64,000 nt of DNA from Anaerobacillus isosaccharinicus (lineage in GTDB: Bacteria; Bacillota; Bacilli; Bacillales; Anaerobacillaceae): the NCBI RefSeq assembly GCF_001866075.3, contig NZ_CP063356.1:2842164-2906163 (forward strand), given 5' to 3'. This document shows positions 1 through 8,472 of the stretch, one piece after another. The notes under the pieces are model-generated. The model did no database searches. It was not told the origin of the DNA and saw nothing but the letters and a program-made list of their open reading frames with translations. The first letter of the stretch is position 1; each line of letters starts with the position of its first letter. Made by a program: the position numbers and the translations under genes.

Positions 1-741
1 TGCAGCAACGGCCAAATGAAGTGATTCAGCTTTTGTTTGAAAGAACATATTATCTTCTTGTACTTTCTCTTTCTGATCGGCAATGTAGCGATAATAAATA
101 TTTCGCTCAACGAACTGATCAATTAAAATTCCATCATATGGAGTCGTTCCGAGCTTCTTTTTTAAATGAAGTAATGCATGGTTATGTAGAATTGCTTTTA
201 TTTTCCCCTGGTTCAGACCTTTTGCTTGTAACGAATTATATTTTTCATTTGGGAGGACAAGCAAGCTATATGGTATTTTTTTGATTAGTATTTTTGCGAT
301 TTTACAAATTTGCTCATCTTTCATTCCTTTTGAATCTTTGACACCAAGCTCCGTTAGTTCTACGTAATCTTCTTTGGAAACAAAAGCTGCTACAACGGTA
401 ATTGGTCCAAAGTAATCGCCAGTGCCAACCTCGTCAGATCCCATTAATGACATATGTGAAAATTGAGTTTGGTTTGTTCCTGCCTTTTCTTTGACTTCTT
501 TTTTCGCCCCACTAATAGGTTTGCTACCTGTTTTAGCGAACTCTTCCCAAATTAAAGCTTCTCGTGCATGATTTGGTCCTTGGAATAATACCTTACCTGA
601 CTTGTAGGCAGTTACAGAACAATTAAGAGGCTTAGCGGAAAAAATTGCCCCTGGCGGCAGTTTAGTAGCTAAATCATCCTGATAAAACACCTTCATTTTC
701 TCGATAACTTTACTATCTAAAATCAATACCCGCTGTGACAA
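1..741 (-). CDS. rnhC: Ribonuclease HIII, 3' end outside window
   Basis: Endonuclease that cuts the RNA strand of RNA-DNA hybrids. 247 codons are visible; the C-terminus lies beyond base 1 (B. subtilis RNase HIII is a little over 310 residues). The start is TTG at 741, preceded at a normal distance by AAGGGG. Residues 1-90 are the N-terminal substrate-binding region typical of the HIII type. The type-2 RNase H domain opens with GSDEVGTGDYFGP at 101-113, so Asp103 and Glu104 are the expected metal ligands; DSK at 136-138 and Asp208 in LIDQF follow. It is divergent from zapA, the arrangement seen in Bacillus. Confidence 0.95.
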   Translation of the reverse strand, partial: MSQRVLILDSKVIEKMKVFYQDDLATKLPPGAIFSAKPLNCSVTAYKSGKVLFQGPNHAREALIWEEFAKTGSKPISGAKKEVKEKAGTNQTQFSHMSLMGSDEVGTGDYFGPITVVAAFVSKEDYVELTELGVKDSKGMKDEQICKIAKILIKKIPYSLLVLPNEKYNSLQAKGLNQGKIKAILHNHALLHLKKKLGTTPYDGILIDQFVERNIYYRYIADQKEKVQEDNMFFQTKAESLHLAVAA

Positions 742-757
742 AGTGAAAACCCCTTTT

Positions 758-860
758 TAATGTAGAATGTAAAATGTAGAATGTAGAATTATTGAAAGTT
801 TTGCTTCGAAGCATATCCCGGAGCATTTTACATTCTGCATTCTACATTTTACATTTAAAT
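758..860. repeat. Intergenic inverted repeat, copy 1
   Basis: A roughly 100-bp dyad between rnhC and zapA. The left arm is TGTAGAA-type heptamers (761-790), the right arm their complement (about 824-858), and the centre carries the perfect palindrome GCTTCGAAGC at 803-812. The same design recurs at about ten intergenic sites in this window. As RNA it would fold into a long hairpin. No ORF lies inside. Confidence 0.8.
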
Positions 861-903
861 TGTATCACTTTTTCCCAATGATTCTCAATTATCATTCGAC
901 ATA

Positions 904-932
904 TTTCCAATCGGGTGTGTTCATGGTATGAT
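904..932 (+). promoter_or_regulatory. Probable SigA promoter of zapA-cvpA
   Basis: TTTCCA (904-909), a 17-bp spacer, then TATGAT (927-932) preceded by TGG, an extended -10. It lies 75 bp upstream of the zapA start. A Fur-box-like palindrome (877-896) lies just upstream, but its match is imperfect. Confidence 0.45.
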
Positions 933-1006
933 AGAATGTAGGATTTTTTAATGATTATTACATATGAGTATGAAAAAGGATATGATTTCTTTTAAGGAGG
1001 CTCGTT

Positions 1007-1267
1007 GTGGGAGAAGATCAGGGTAAACGACGAACAACGGTATCAATAAGTGGTCAAAATTATGTTATCTCAGGAAAAGCAGATGTAAGTCACATCCATG
1101 AAGTAGCTAATTTTGTCGATAAGAAAATGAAGGAAATGCGAAAAATGAACCCTTACTTGGACAAGTCACAGCTTGCCGTTTTAACAGCAGTTAATATTAG
1201 TGATGAATATTTGCGCTTAAAAAAACAAGTGGAACAAGAAAGTAAAAAGAAAGATGGGGAAATTTAA
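1007..1267 (+). CDS. zapA: Cell division protein ZapA
   Basis: Small cytosolic FtsZ-associated protein that promotes Z-ring bundling. 86 residues, as expected for Bacillus ZapA. The start is GTG at 1007, six bases after TAAGGAGG. The N-terminal part (10-60) matches the ZapA globular region (TVSISGQNYVISGKAD, then HIHEVANFVDKKM). The C-terminal third is charged and helical (LRLKKQVEQESKKKD), the expected coiled-coil tail. Three bases separate it from cvpA, so the two are co-transcribed. Confidence 0.93.
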   Translation: MGEDQGKRRTTVSISGQNYVISGKADVSHIHEVANFVDKKMKEMRKMNPYLDKSQLAVLTAVNISDEYLRLKKQVEQESKKKDGEI

Positions 1268-1270
1268 AAC

Positions 1271-1810
1271 ATGCTTAGTTTATTGTTATTAATTCTTTTA
1301 ATTACTAGTTTCTTTGTTGGATTTCGAAGAGGCTTCGTTTTACAATTAATTCATTTAACAGGCTTTATAGTTGCATTCGTAGTTGCTTACCTTTACTATG
1401 CTGAATTGGCAATACATATTCGTTTATGGATACCATATCCTCAGTTTCCTGCTGATAATCCTGCGTTTATGTTAATAGAAGCTTTTAACTTTGAACATGT
1501 TTATTACAGTGGAATTGCTTTTGCAATCTTATTTTTTGCAACGAAAATTGCAATGCAAATTATTGGGTCAATGTTTGATTTTTTAGCTCATTTGCCAATC
1601 TTAAACTTCTTTAATGGCTGGCTCGGTGGGATTCTTTGTTTTATTGAAACATTACTTGTATTAGTTGTTCTCTTGCATATAACTGCATTATTACCAATTG
1701 AGTTGGTCCAGGATGTATTAAAAGAATCTACTTTAGCAAAATTAGTTTTAGATTATACACCGATTTTATCAAATCAACTAAAGGAATTATGGATTGAAAA
1801 TCGATTTTAA
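1271..1810 (+). CDS. cvpA: CvpA family membrane protein
   Basis: 179-residue integral membrane protein of the colicin V production (CvpA/YshB) family. Hydrophobic segments at about 2-18, 25-45, 75-98 and 113-138 suggest four membrane helices, with a charged C-terminus. The family is widespread and poorly understood; in Bacillus it always sits beside zapA. ATG start three bases after zapA, so translation may be coupled. A hairpin follows at 1819. Confidence 0.9.
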   Translation: MLSLLLLILLITSFFVGFRRGFVLQLIHLTGFIVAFVVAYLYYAELAIHIRLWIPYPQFPADNPAFMLIEAFNFEHVYYSGIAFAILFFATKIAMQIIGSMFDFLAHLPILNFFNGWLGGILCFIETLLVLVVLLHITALLPIELVQDVLKESTLAKLVLDYTPILSNQLKELWIENRF

Positions 1811-1818
1811 AACTCTGA

Positions 1819-1852
1819 AAGGGACTGACACTTTGTATGAAGTCAGTCCCTT
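1819..1852 (+). terminator. Hairpin after cvpA
   Basis: Perfect 11-bp stem (AAGGGACTGAC / GTCAGTCCCTT) with a 12-base loop directly after the cvpA stop. The downstream T-tract is short (TTCAATT), so termination may be partial and polX could receive read-through. Confidence 0.55.
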
Positions 1853-1955
1853 CAATTGTAAATAAGTTGATTTGTTCTATCTAAACTGGTTATCATTAGA
1901 TTTGAGAAGTTGTCTAACTCCAGGCGCGCTGCGCTTAGAAAGTGGGGATTTTGCT

Positions 1956-3671
1956 ATGAATAAAAAACAAGTCATTCAAACGTTAGAAACGATTGCTATA
2001 TATATGGAAATTAAAGGTGAGAATAGTTTTAAGGTATCTGCTTATCGAAAAGCTGCTCAGGCGTTAGAAATGGATGAGCGAACATTAGAGCAAATTGAAG
2101 ATGTGTCGAAACTGAAAGGAATCGGAAAGGGTACAGCTTCAGTTATCGAAGAATTAATAGCCGATGGGAAATCAACCCTTTTAGATGAGTTAAAAGAGGA
2201 GCTTCCATGTGGACTCATTCCTTTACTAAAACTTCCTGGACTTGGTGGGAAGAAAATTGGGAAGCTTTATCAGGAGCTAGAAGTCATTGATCTAGAGACT
2301 CTTAAAAAAGCTTGTTTAGAAGAAAGAGTTCAAGTTCTTGCTGGATTTGGAAAGAAAACAGAGGAAAAGATTTTAGCGGCCGTTGAAGAGTTTGGCAAAC
2401 AGCCAGACCGCCTACCAATTGCCACAGTCTTACCAGTTGCTGAAAAGGTAGAAGAAACCCTTGCCAAAATGAAGGGGATTATTCGCTTTTCACGAGCAGG
2501 AAGCCTGCGAAGGTTAAGGGAAACGGTAAAAGATCTAGACTATATTATTGCTACAAGTGAACCACAAACAGTAAAAGAAGAACTATTAAAATTTCAAAAT
2601 GTTGGTGAAATCATTGCTAGTGGTGATACAAAAGTTTCATTGCAATTAAACTTTGAGGAATTCCGCATTTCAGTAGACTTTCGTTTAGTAAAAGAAGAAG
2701 AGTTTGCTACAGCCCTTCATCATTTTACAGGATCAAAGGACCATAATGTCCAATTGAGACAACTTGCTAAAGATCGTGGTTAAAAAATTAGTGAGTATGG
2801 TGTCGAAAATGTAGAGACAGGGGAACTCATAACCTTTGCCACAGAAGAAGAATTTTTTAATCATTTTGGTCTTCAATTTGTTCCCCCAGAAGTTCGTGAA
2901 GGTGATGGGGAAATTGACGCTTGGCAAGAGCCTAACGAATTAATCTCATTGAAAGATATTCGCGGCGACCTTCACATGCACTCAACATGGAGTGATGGGG
3001 CTAATTCAATTGAGGAAATGGCTGAAAGGGCAAGAGAAAAAGGCTATTCCTATATAGCAATTACTGATCATTCCAAATTTTTGAAGGTGGCTAATGGGCT
3101 TAATGAAGCAAGATTAAAAGCACAGCGAGATGAAATAACTAAGCTAAATAAAAAGTGGGATGATTTTGTCATATTAACAGGTGTTGAGATGGATATCCTT
3201 CCAGATGGTACATTAGATTATGACGATGAAATTATTGCAGAAGTAGACTTTGTTATTGCATCTATCCATTCTTCATTTTCTCAAGATCGTAGTACGATTA
3301 TGAACCGATTAGCGACAGCTTTAAATAGCCATCATGTTGATTTAATTGCCCATCCTACAGGAAGACTTATTGGTAGGAGAGATGGTTATGATGTTGATAT
3401 TGAATTACTTATCGAGTTAGCAAAAGAAACAAATACAGCTCTAGAGTTAAATGCAAATCCACACCGTCTTGACTTGGCAGCACATTGGCTAAAAAAAGCT
3501 CAAGAAAAAGGTGTGAAAGTCATGATAAATACAGATGCTCATAATCTTGATATGCTAGAACATATGGAGATTGGGGTTGCTAGTGCTAGAAAAGGCTGGC
3601 TAAAAAAAGAAACGATTATTAATAGTTGGGAACTTGAAGATGTCTTAAACTATATAAATAGAAATAAATAA
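1956..3671 (+). pseudogene. polX: DNA polymerase X interrupted by an in-frame TAA
   Basis: Family X DNA polymerase/3'-5' exonuclease for base-excision repair. I chose ATG 1956 (MNKKQVIQTLE) because the upstream in-frame residues do not resemble PolX. Codons 1-275 give the Pol-beta-like core: HhH motifs near 53-62 and 93-102, metal aspartates in DLD (193, 195) and Asp241 in ISVDF. Codon 276 (2781-2783) is TAA. The same frame then continues without further stops to 3671, encoding the inter-domain linker and an intact PHP domain (GDLHMHSTWSDG near 337-348, TDHS, DILPDGTLDYDD, TDAHN). Total frame 571 codons, the normal PolX length. It is therefore one substitution, probably GAA to TAA, not a frameshift. 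TTG at 2949 could restart but has no clear ribosome-binding site. Confidence 0.85.
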
Positions 3672-3684
3672 GGGGTTGGGGCAG

Positions 3685-6042
3685 TTGTTACAACAGCGTG
3701 TGTGTCGTCTCCTAGAGTACGATAAAATGAAAAACCAGCTTTTAGAGCATGTGAGCTCTTCACTTGGTCGTAGAAAAGTAGAAGACCTTGAACCAATGGT
3801 AGAGATAGATGAAATTCAACATGCACAACTTTCAACATTTGAAGGAGCAAAAGTCATCCGTCTAAAAGGGCAAGCTCCTTTAGGTGGTATTAGGGATATT
3901 CGAGCAAGTGTGAAGCGTGCCGAAATCGGTGCAATGCTAAATGAGATGGAACTACTAGATATCTCTAGTACGATTTATGGTGGTCGCAGATTTAAAAAGT
4001 TTATTGAAGAAATGGTTGAAGATGAAATAGAGTTACCTATTTTGGCGGAGTTAGTCAAGTCGATTACTCCTTTAACAGATTTAGAGCGAGACATAAAGAT
4101 GTGCATTGATGACCATGGACATGTTCTTGATTCTGCAAGTCCAACGCTTAGAACGATACGTCAACAAATCAAAAGTCATGAAGCGTCTGTCCGTTCAAAA
4201 CTAGAAAGTATCATTCGTTCTTCAAATAATCAAAAAATGTTATCCGATTCAATTATTACGATTCGCAATGATCGTTACGTAATACCAGTTAAACAAGAGT
4301 ACCGTAATAATTTCGGAGGCTTAATTCACGACCAGTCAGCATCAGGAGCAACTCTTTTTATAGAGCCACAATCAGTTGTATCCATTAATAATCAACTAAG
4401 AGAGGTTCGTGTTAAAGAAAAGCAAGAAATAGAGAAAATTCTACATGAGCTTTCCGCAAGTGTAGCTGAAGTAAGTGATGAACTTATTGTAAATGTCAGT
4501 ATTCTCGCAGAAGTAGATTTTATTTTTGCAAAATCTTTATATGCAAAAGAAATTAAAGCGACTCAACCAAAAATCAACGATATTGGCTTTATTAATATGA
4601 AAAAAACGCGCCACCCCCTGATCTCTCATGATGAGATTGTGCCAATCGATATAGAATTAGGTAAAACGTATAACTCAATTGTCATTACAGGACCAAATAC
4701 TGGTGGTAAAACCGTTACACTAAAAACAACGGGTTTACTTACATTAATGATGCAATCTGGCTTACATGTTCCTCTTGATGAAGGATCTGAAATGTCGATT
4801 TTTAAATCTGTTTTTGCGGATATTGGTGATGAACAATCAATTGAGCAAAACTTAAGTACATTCTCATCTCACATGGTTAATATTATTGATATTCTAGAAC
4901 ATGTAGATCACGAAAGTCTTGTTTTATTTGATGAGCTAGGTGCGGGGACAGATCCAACAGAAGGAGCAGCTTTAGCGATTGCGATTTTGGATGATGTCTA
5001 TCAACGAGGCGCAAGAATTGTGGCAACTACCCATTACAGTGAGTTAAAGGCTTATGCGTACAATCGTCCCGGTGCCATTAACGCAAGTGTCGAGTTTGAT
5101 GTTGAGACATTAAGTCCAACGTACCGATTACTTATTGGAGTTCCTGGTCGTAGTAATGCCTTTGCGATTTCAAAACGTCTTGGCTTAAATACAGACATTA
5201 TTGAAAAAGCGAAAGCGCAAATCTCTACAGAAACAAATAAAGTTGAAAATATGATTTCTTCTCTTGAAACAAGTCAAAAACAAGCAGAGGTAGAAATTGA
5301 GGAAGCTGTAAAAATTCGTGAAGAAGCCGAGAGATTACGTAAAGAATTGACGGATAAATTTGCTGAATTTGAATTAGAAAAAGAAAAGCTTATAGAGCAG
5401 GCAGAGAAGAAAGCTTTAGAAGCAGTAGAAACAGCGAAAGAAGAAGCCGAATTTATAATTGAAGAACTAAGAGAACTCCAAAAACAAGCGAATATCGTGA
5501 AAGAACATCAATTAATTGATGCGAAAAAACGCTTAGATGAAGCAGCACCAAAATTAAAAGAAAAGAAGAAAAAAGGTGTTGTTAAAAATATTAATAAAGA
5601 GCTTTTACCAGGTGACGAGGTAAAGGTAATCAGCTTTAATCAAAAGGGTCATATCGTCGACAAAATCTCTGACAAGGAATTCCAAGTGCAGATGGGAATT
5701 ATGAAGATGAAGGTGGCAATTGATGACCTTCAGTTGATCGATCGACCAAAACCAGTTGAACAAAAACCAATGGCAACTGTTCGTGGTTCATCTCATCATG
5801 TTAAACCTGAGTTAGATCTTAGAGGTGAGCGTTTTGAAGATGCAATGCTTCGTGTTGAAAAATATTTAGATGACGCATTACTCGCAGGCTATAGTCGAGT
5901 TTCGATTATACACGGAAAAGGAACAGGTGCACTACGAAAAGGGGTCTTGCAACTATTAAAAACACATCCACATGTGAAAGACTCGAAGATGGCAGGAATG
6001 AGTGAAGGCGGACTTGGTAATACAATTGTAGAATTTAAATAA
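3685..6042 (+). CDS. mutS2: Endonuclease MutS2
   Basis: Recombination-suppressing and ribosome-rescue protein of the MutS2 family, 785 residues, the usual length. I prefer TTG 3685 ([12 protein letters not shown], nine bases after AAGGGG) over the in-frame TTG 3676, which abuts the Shine-Dalgarno sequence. No mismatch-recognition domain is present. The MutS core and ATPase have Walker A GPNTGGKT near 336-343 and Walker [18 protein letters not shown] long Glu/Lys-rich coiled coil (about 515-625) follows, then a C-terminal Smr nuclease domain with [11 protein letters not shown] and [12 protein letters not shown]. It begins 14 bases after polX. Confidence 0.96.
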   Translation: MLQQRVCRLLEYDKMKNQLLEHVSSSLGRRKVEDLEPMVEIDEIQHAQLSTFEGAKVIRLKGQAPLGGIRDIRASVKRAEIGAMLNEMELLDISSTIYGGRRFKKFIEEMVEDEIELPILAELVKSITPLTDLERDIKMCIDDHGHVLDSASPTLRTIRQQIKSHEASVRSKLESIIRSSNNQKMLSDSIITIRNDRYVIPVKQEYRNNFGGLIHDQSASGATLFIEPQSVVSINNQLREVRVKEKQEIEKILHELSASVAEVSDELIVNVSILAEVDFIFAKSLYAKEIKATQPKINDIGFINMKKTRHPLISHDEIVPIDIELGKTYNSIVITGPNTGGKTVTLKTTGLLTLMMQSGLHVPLDEGSEMSIFKSVFADIGDEQSIEQNLSTFSSHMVNIIDILEHVDHESLVLFDELGAGTDPTEGAALAIAILDDVYQRGARIVATTHYSELKAYAYNRPGAINASVEFDVETLSPTYRLLIGVPGRSNAFAISKRLGLNTDIIEKAKAQISTETNKVENMISSLETSQKQAEVEIEEAVKIREEAERLRKELTDKFAEFELEKEKLIEQAEKKALEAVETAKEEAEFIIEELRELQKQANIVKEHQLIDAKKRLDEAAPKLKEKKKKGVVKNINKELLPGDEVKVISFNQKGHIVDKISDKEFQVQMGIMKMKVAIDDLQLIDRPKPVEQKPMATVRGSSHHVKPELDLRGERFEDAMLRVEKYLDDALLAGYSRVSIIHGKGTGALRKGVLQLLKTHPHVKDSKMAGMSEGGLGNTIVEFK

Positions 6043-6108
6043 GAATAGCGCGAAACATCTTTCCACATTAAAAAAATGTTAATATTATCTTATCTTAAAA
6101 ACGACAAT

Positions 6109-6155
6109 AAGGAAGAAGGTGGCATATTGGAATAACGGCCTTTCTCTTCCTTTTT
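6109..6155 (+). terminator. Probable terminator after mutS2
   Basis: AGGAAGAAGG pairs with CCTTTCTCTTCCT, followed by TTTTT. The loop is about 20 bases and the stem has a small bulge. The position just before the DUF350 gene suggests partial read-through control. Confidence 0.5.
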
Positions 6156-6181
6156 GATCCTTGTTAATGGGAGTGCGAAAC

Positions 6182-6592
6182 ATGGACCGCTTGTTTCAAA
6201 TTGACTTTGTTCATACGGCAGCAACCTACAGCGTTGTAGTCTTAGCTACAATTTTATTTTTAGCAATCTTTGAAACAGTAACAAAGTATAACAATTGGGA
6301 TGAAATAAAAAGAGGGAATATCTCTGTAGCTTTAGCTACAGGAGGGAAAATCTTTGGTGTTGCTAATATTTTTAGGTTTTCGATCCAACACAATGATTCG
6401 ATATTAACTATGCTATCGTGGGGAGCTTACGGTTTCACACTACTCATATTTGGGTATTTCATTTTTGAGTTTTTAACGCCTAAATTCAAAGTAGACGAGG
6501 AAATTGCAAGAGACAACCGTGCAGTAGGTTTTCTTTCATTCATCATTTCAGTTGGTCTTTCCTTCGTTATTGGCGCAGGGATTATAAAATGA
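6182..6592 (+). CDS. yshE: DUF350 membrane protein (YshE-like)
   Basis: 136-residue integral membrane protein of the DUF350 family, no established function. ATG 6182 is preferred over upstream in-frame TTG 6161 and ATG 6167 because GGGAG sits eight bases before it. Hydrophobic segments near 12-33, 51-66, 73-97 and 112-134 suggest four helices. The place after mutS2 is the same as yshE in B. subtilis. Confidence 0.8.
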   Translation: MDRLFQIDFVHTAATYSVVVLATILFLAIFETVTKYNNWDEIKRGNISVALATGGKIFGVANIFRFSIQHNDSILTMLSWGAYGFTLLIFGYFIFEFLTPKFKVDEEIARDNRAVGFLSFIISVGLSFVIGAGIIK

Positions 6593-6628
6593 GTTTATAG
6601 TTTAGAGTGTAAAGTGTAGAGGTGCTTA
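6593..6628. repeat. Half copy of the dispersed repeat
   Basis: TTTAGAGTGTAAAGTGTAGAG directly after the DUF350 gene matches one arm of the repeat copy at 49809-49889. No complementary right arm follows, so this looks like a decayed or half element. Confidence 0.4.
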
Positions 6629-6689
6629 GTGGAAATTCGATATGGTGCCATACATAACTTTGAACACTAAGAGGATTGGAGAGACGAAA

Positions 6690-6773
6690 TTGGAAACACT
6701 TTGGAAAGTCTTGTTTGTATTTTGTGGTATTTTTATGATTGCAGGAATTGTTTATTTATTTTTTATTGCATAG
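6690..6773 (+). CDS. Possible 27-residue single-span membrane peptide
   Basis: TTG start seven bases after TTGGAGAG; frame of 27 codons ending TAG. After METLWK the rest is almost entirely hydrophobic, one predicted membrane helix (residues 7-26). It is followed by a clear terminator at 6828, which supports a transcript ending here. No family recognised. It could be spurious; the evidence is the ribosome-binding site, the hydrophobic pattern and the context. Confidence 0.4.
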   Translation: METLWKVLFVFCGIFMIAGIVYLFFIA

Positions 6774-6827
6774 AGGCTTCAAGAGAAAGTGGATATTTGA
6801 TGAGCAGTCATTTTAATAGATTTGGAA

Positions 6828-6869
6828 AGAGAAAGATGCGAACACAAAAGTCGCTTCTTTCTCTTTTTT
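6828..6869 (+). terminator. Intrinsic terminator
   Basis: AGAGAAAG..GCGA pairs with TCGC..CTTTCTCT, followed by TTTTTT. It separates the mutS2/DUF350 region from the convergent chromate transporter. Confidence 0.75.
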
Positions 6870-6896
6870 CTGTTGCAATCGTTTCCTAATAAATCA

Positions 6897-8093
6897 TTAA
6901 AAAAGCGTTAAGACAAAACCACCAATAGCACCTGTCAAAACAATGATCCATGGAGGTAGTTTCCAAAATACTAACATACTAAATAAAATTGCTGCAAAAG
7001 CAAAATCTACTGTGGATAAAATAGAACTAGTCCAAATTGGATGATAAAGAGCTGCGATCAAAATACCGACGACTGCGGCATTAATTCCCATAAGAGCCCC
7101 TTTTACTTTAGAACTTTGGCGTAAGCTATCCCAAAATGGTAAGGTTCCTAAGATGAGGAGAAAAGCTGGTAAGAATATTGCCACAGTAGCTAGTAATCCA
7201 CCTTTCCACCCGCCAATCACCGCTCCTATATAAGCAGCAAATGTAAATAAAGGACCAGGAACTGCCTGAGCAGCACCATAACCAGCAAGAAATTGCTCTT
7301 CACTCAACCATCCCGTCGGAACAAATTCACGTTCAAGCAATGGTAAAACAACATGTCCTCCACCAAAAACAAGGGAACCTGAACGATAGAAACTATCAAA
7401 CATGGCAACCCAGTTTAAAGTTGTTGCTTCTCTTAACAGAGGAAGAAATATAAGTAATCCAAAGAATAAGCCTAAACAAAGATACCCTAATCGTCGACTT
7501 ATAGGGAACTGAACGCCATTAGGCTTTTCATCAATTGTTTGTTTTCTATAAATTAAATAGCCAATAAATCCTGCGATTAAGATGATGGCAACTTGAGTGA
7601 TGGCTGTTTGCCACAACAAGGTTAAAACAATAGCGCCTAAGGCAATCGTTTTTCTTTGTAGATCAGGGGTTAAATTTTTGGCCATTCCTAAAATTGCATG
7701 GGCAACAATAACAACTGCTACGATCTTCAATCCTTGTATCCAGCCAGTGTCACCGATTCCAAAGTTGTTGAGCAGCAAGGCAAAGATAATTAGTGCAATG
7801 ATTGATGGAAGTGTAAAACCAATAAAGGATACAATTCCACCTATAACTCCAGCTCTCATTACGCCAATCCCTATTCCAACCTGACTACTTGCAGGTCCAG
7901 GTAAAAATTGACATAAGGCCACTAAATCTGCATAACTTTTTTCATCCACCCATTTTCGTCTCCGAACATATTCGTCATGAAAATAGCCGAGATGGGCAAT
8001 CGGACCACCGAAAGACGTTAAACCTAATTTTGTAGAAACAAGTAAGATTTCCAGTAATGCACTTATTGATAATTTTTTCTTTTGATTTGCCAT
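6897..8093 (-). CDS. chrA: Chromate transporter, long-chain CHR family
   Basis: 398-residue membrane transporter of the CHR family; characterised members export chromate. Two homologous halves are visible. The N-half has FGGPIAHLGYFHDEYVRR and CQFLPGPASSQVGIGIG. The C-half has FGGGHVVLPLLEREFV and YGAAQAVPGPLFTFAAYIG. About ten to twelve hydrophobic segments. ATG start at 8093 behind AAGGGGAAG. It stands alone, convergent with the mutS2 side and divergent from the acyl-CoA synthetase genes, and is not part of the neighbouring conserved cluster. The real substrate here is unknown. Confidence 0.9.
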   Translation of the reverse strand: MANQKKKLSISALLEILLVSTKLGLTSFGGPIAHLGYFHDEYVRRRKWVDEKSYADLVALCQFLPGPASSQVGIGIGVMRAGVIGGIVSFIGFTLPSIIALIIFALLLNNFGIGDTGWIQGLKIVAVVIVAHAILGMAKNLTPDLQRKTIALGAIVLTLLWQTAITQVAIILIAGFIGYLIYRKQTIDEKPNGVQFPISRRLGYLCLGLFFGLLIFLPLLREATTLNWVAMFDSFYRSGSLVFGGGHVVLPLLEREFVPTGWLSEEQFLAGYGAAQAVPGPLFTFAAYIGAVIGGWKGGLLATVAIFLPAFLLILGTLPFWDSLRQSSKVKGALMGINAAVVGILIAALYHPIWTSSILSTVDFAFAAILFSMLVFWKLPPWIIVLTGAIGGFVLTLF

Positions 8094-8328
8094 ATTCTTC
8101 CCCTTTTTAAAATTATCTATAATTATCTTATCGAATGTATCTATCTAATTAACTTTAGAGTAGTGTGTAGTGATTTCCACTAATCATCTCTATTAACAAT
8201 ACATTACTTAACAAGTTTATTACAAATGGGGTAGTGTACTCAACAAAACAAGCCTTGATAGACGTTTGTTCACTAAAGTTTGTCCCTAAATTAAATTAAA
8301 AATAAATTCTAAATATTATAAAAATATG

Positions 8329-8357
8329 TTTCCTTTTGAAATCGTTTACATTAGAAT
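8329..8357 (+). promoter_or_regulatory. fadD1 promoter with CcpA cre site
   Basis: TGAAATCGTTTACA at 8337-8350 fits the cre consensus TGWNANCGNTNWCA at every position. It lies between a weak -35 (TTTCCT, 8329-8334) and a good -10 (TAGAAT, 8352-8357), so CcpA binding should block the promoter. The B. subtilis lcfA operon is known to be catabolite-repressed. The upstream part of the 8094-8472 gap shows no gene. Confidence 0.7.
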
Positions 8358-8378
8358 AGGGATAAGAGGAGAATGCCG

Positions 8379-8402
8379 TCCTATATTGTAGAGAGTATAG
8401 GG
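8379..8402 (+). other. Leader hairpin of fadD1
   Basis: CCTATA (8380-8385) pairs with TATAGG (8396-8401) just downstream of the promoter. There is no T-tract, so it is not a terminator. The paralogous fadD2 leader carries a different hairpin in the same place. Confidence 0.35.
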
Positions 8403-8472
8403 GGCGTTTAGAGATTTTGCAAGACGCATTGTTTCTTTGGAAAGGAGATGAAAATAGAGGAGGAGATTATAA

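Noticed and set aside
21-284. 87-residue plus-strand ORF at the left edge
   Set aside because: It is the antisense of rnhC, whose reading frame is confirmed by RNase HIII motifs.
1872-3671. polX as two separate genes or a frameshift
   Set aside because: Both parts are in the same reading frame, separated only by one TAA; linker codons 277-331 are PolX-like and there is no ribosome-binding site before 2949.
6701-6889. 62-residue plus-strand ORF after the DUF350 gene
   Set aside because: It runs through the terminator at 6828-6869 and lacks a ribosome-binding site; the TTG 6690 peptide in another frame is the better candidate.
8372-8410. Upstream mini-ORF in the fadD1 leader (and a similar one near 10355 before fadD2)
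   Set aside because: Both begin at the ATG in AGGAGAATG, but AGGAG is only one base from ATG, the encoded peptides (12 and 8 residues) are unrelated, and no similarity supports translation.
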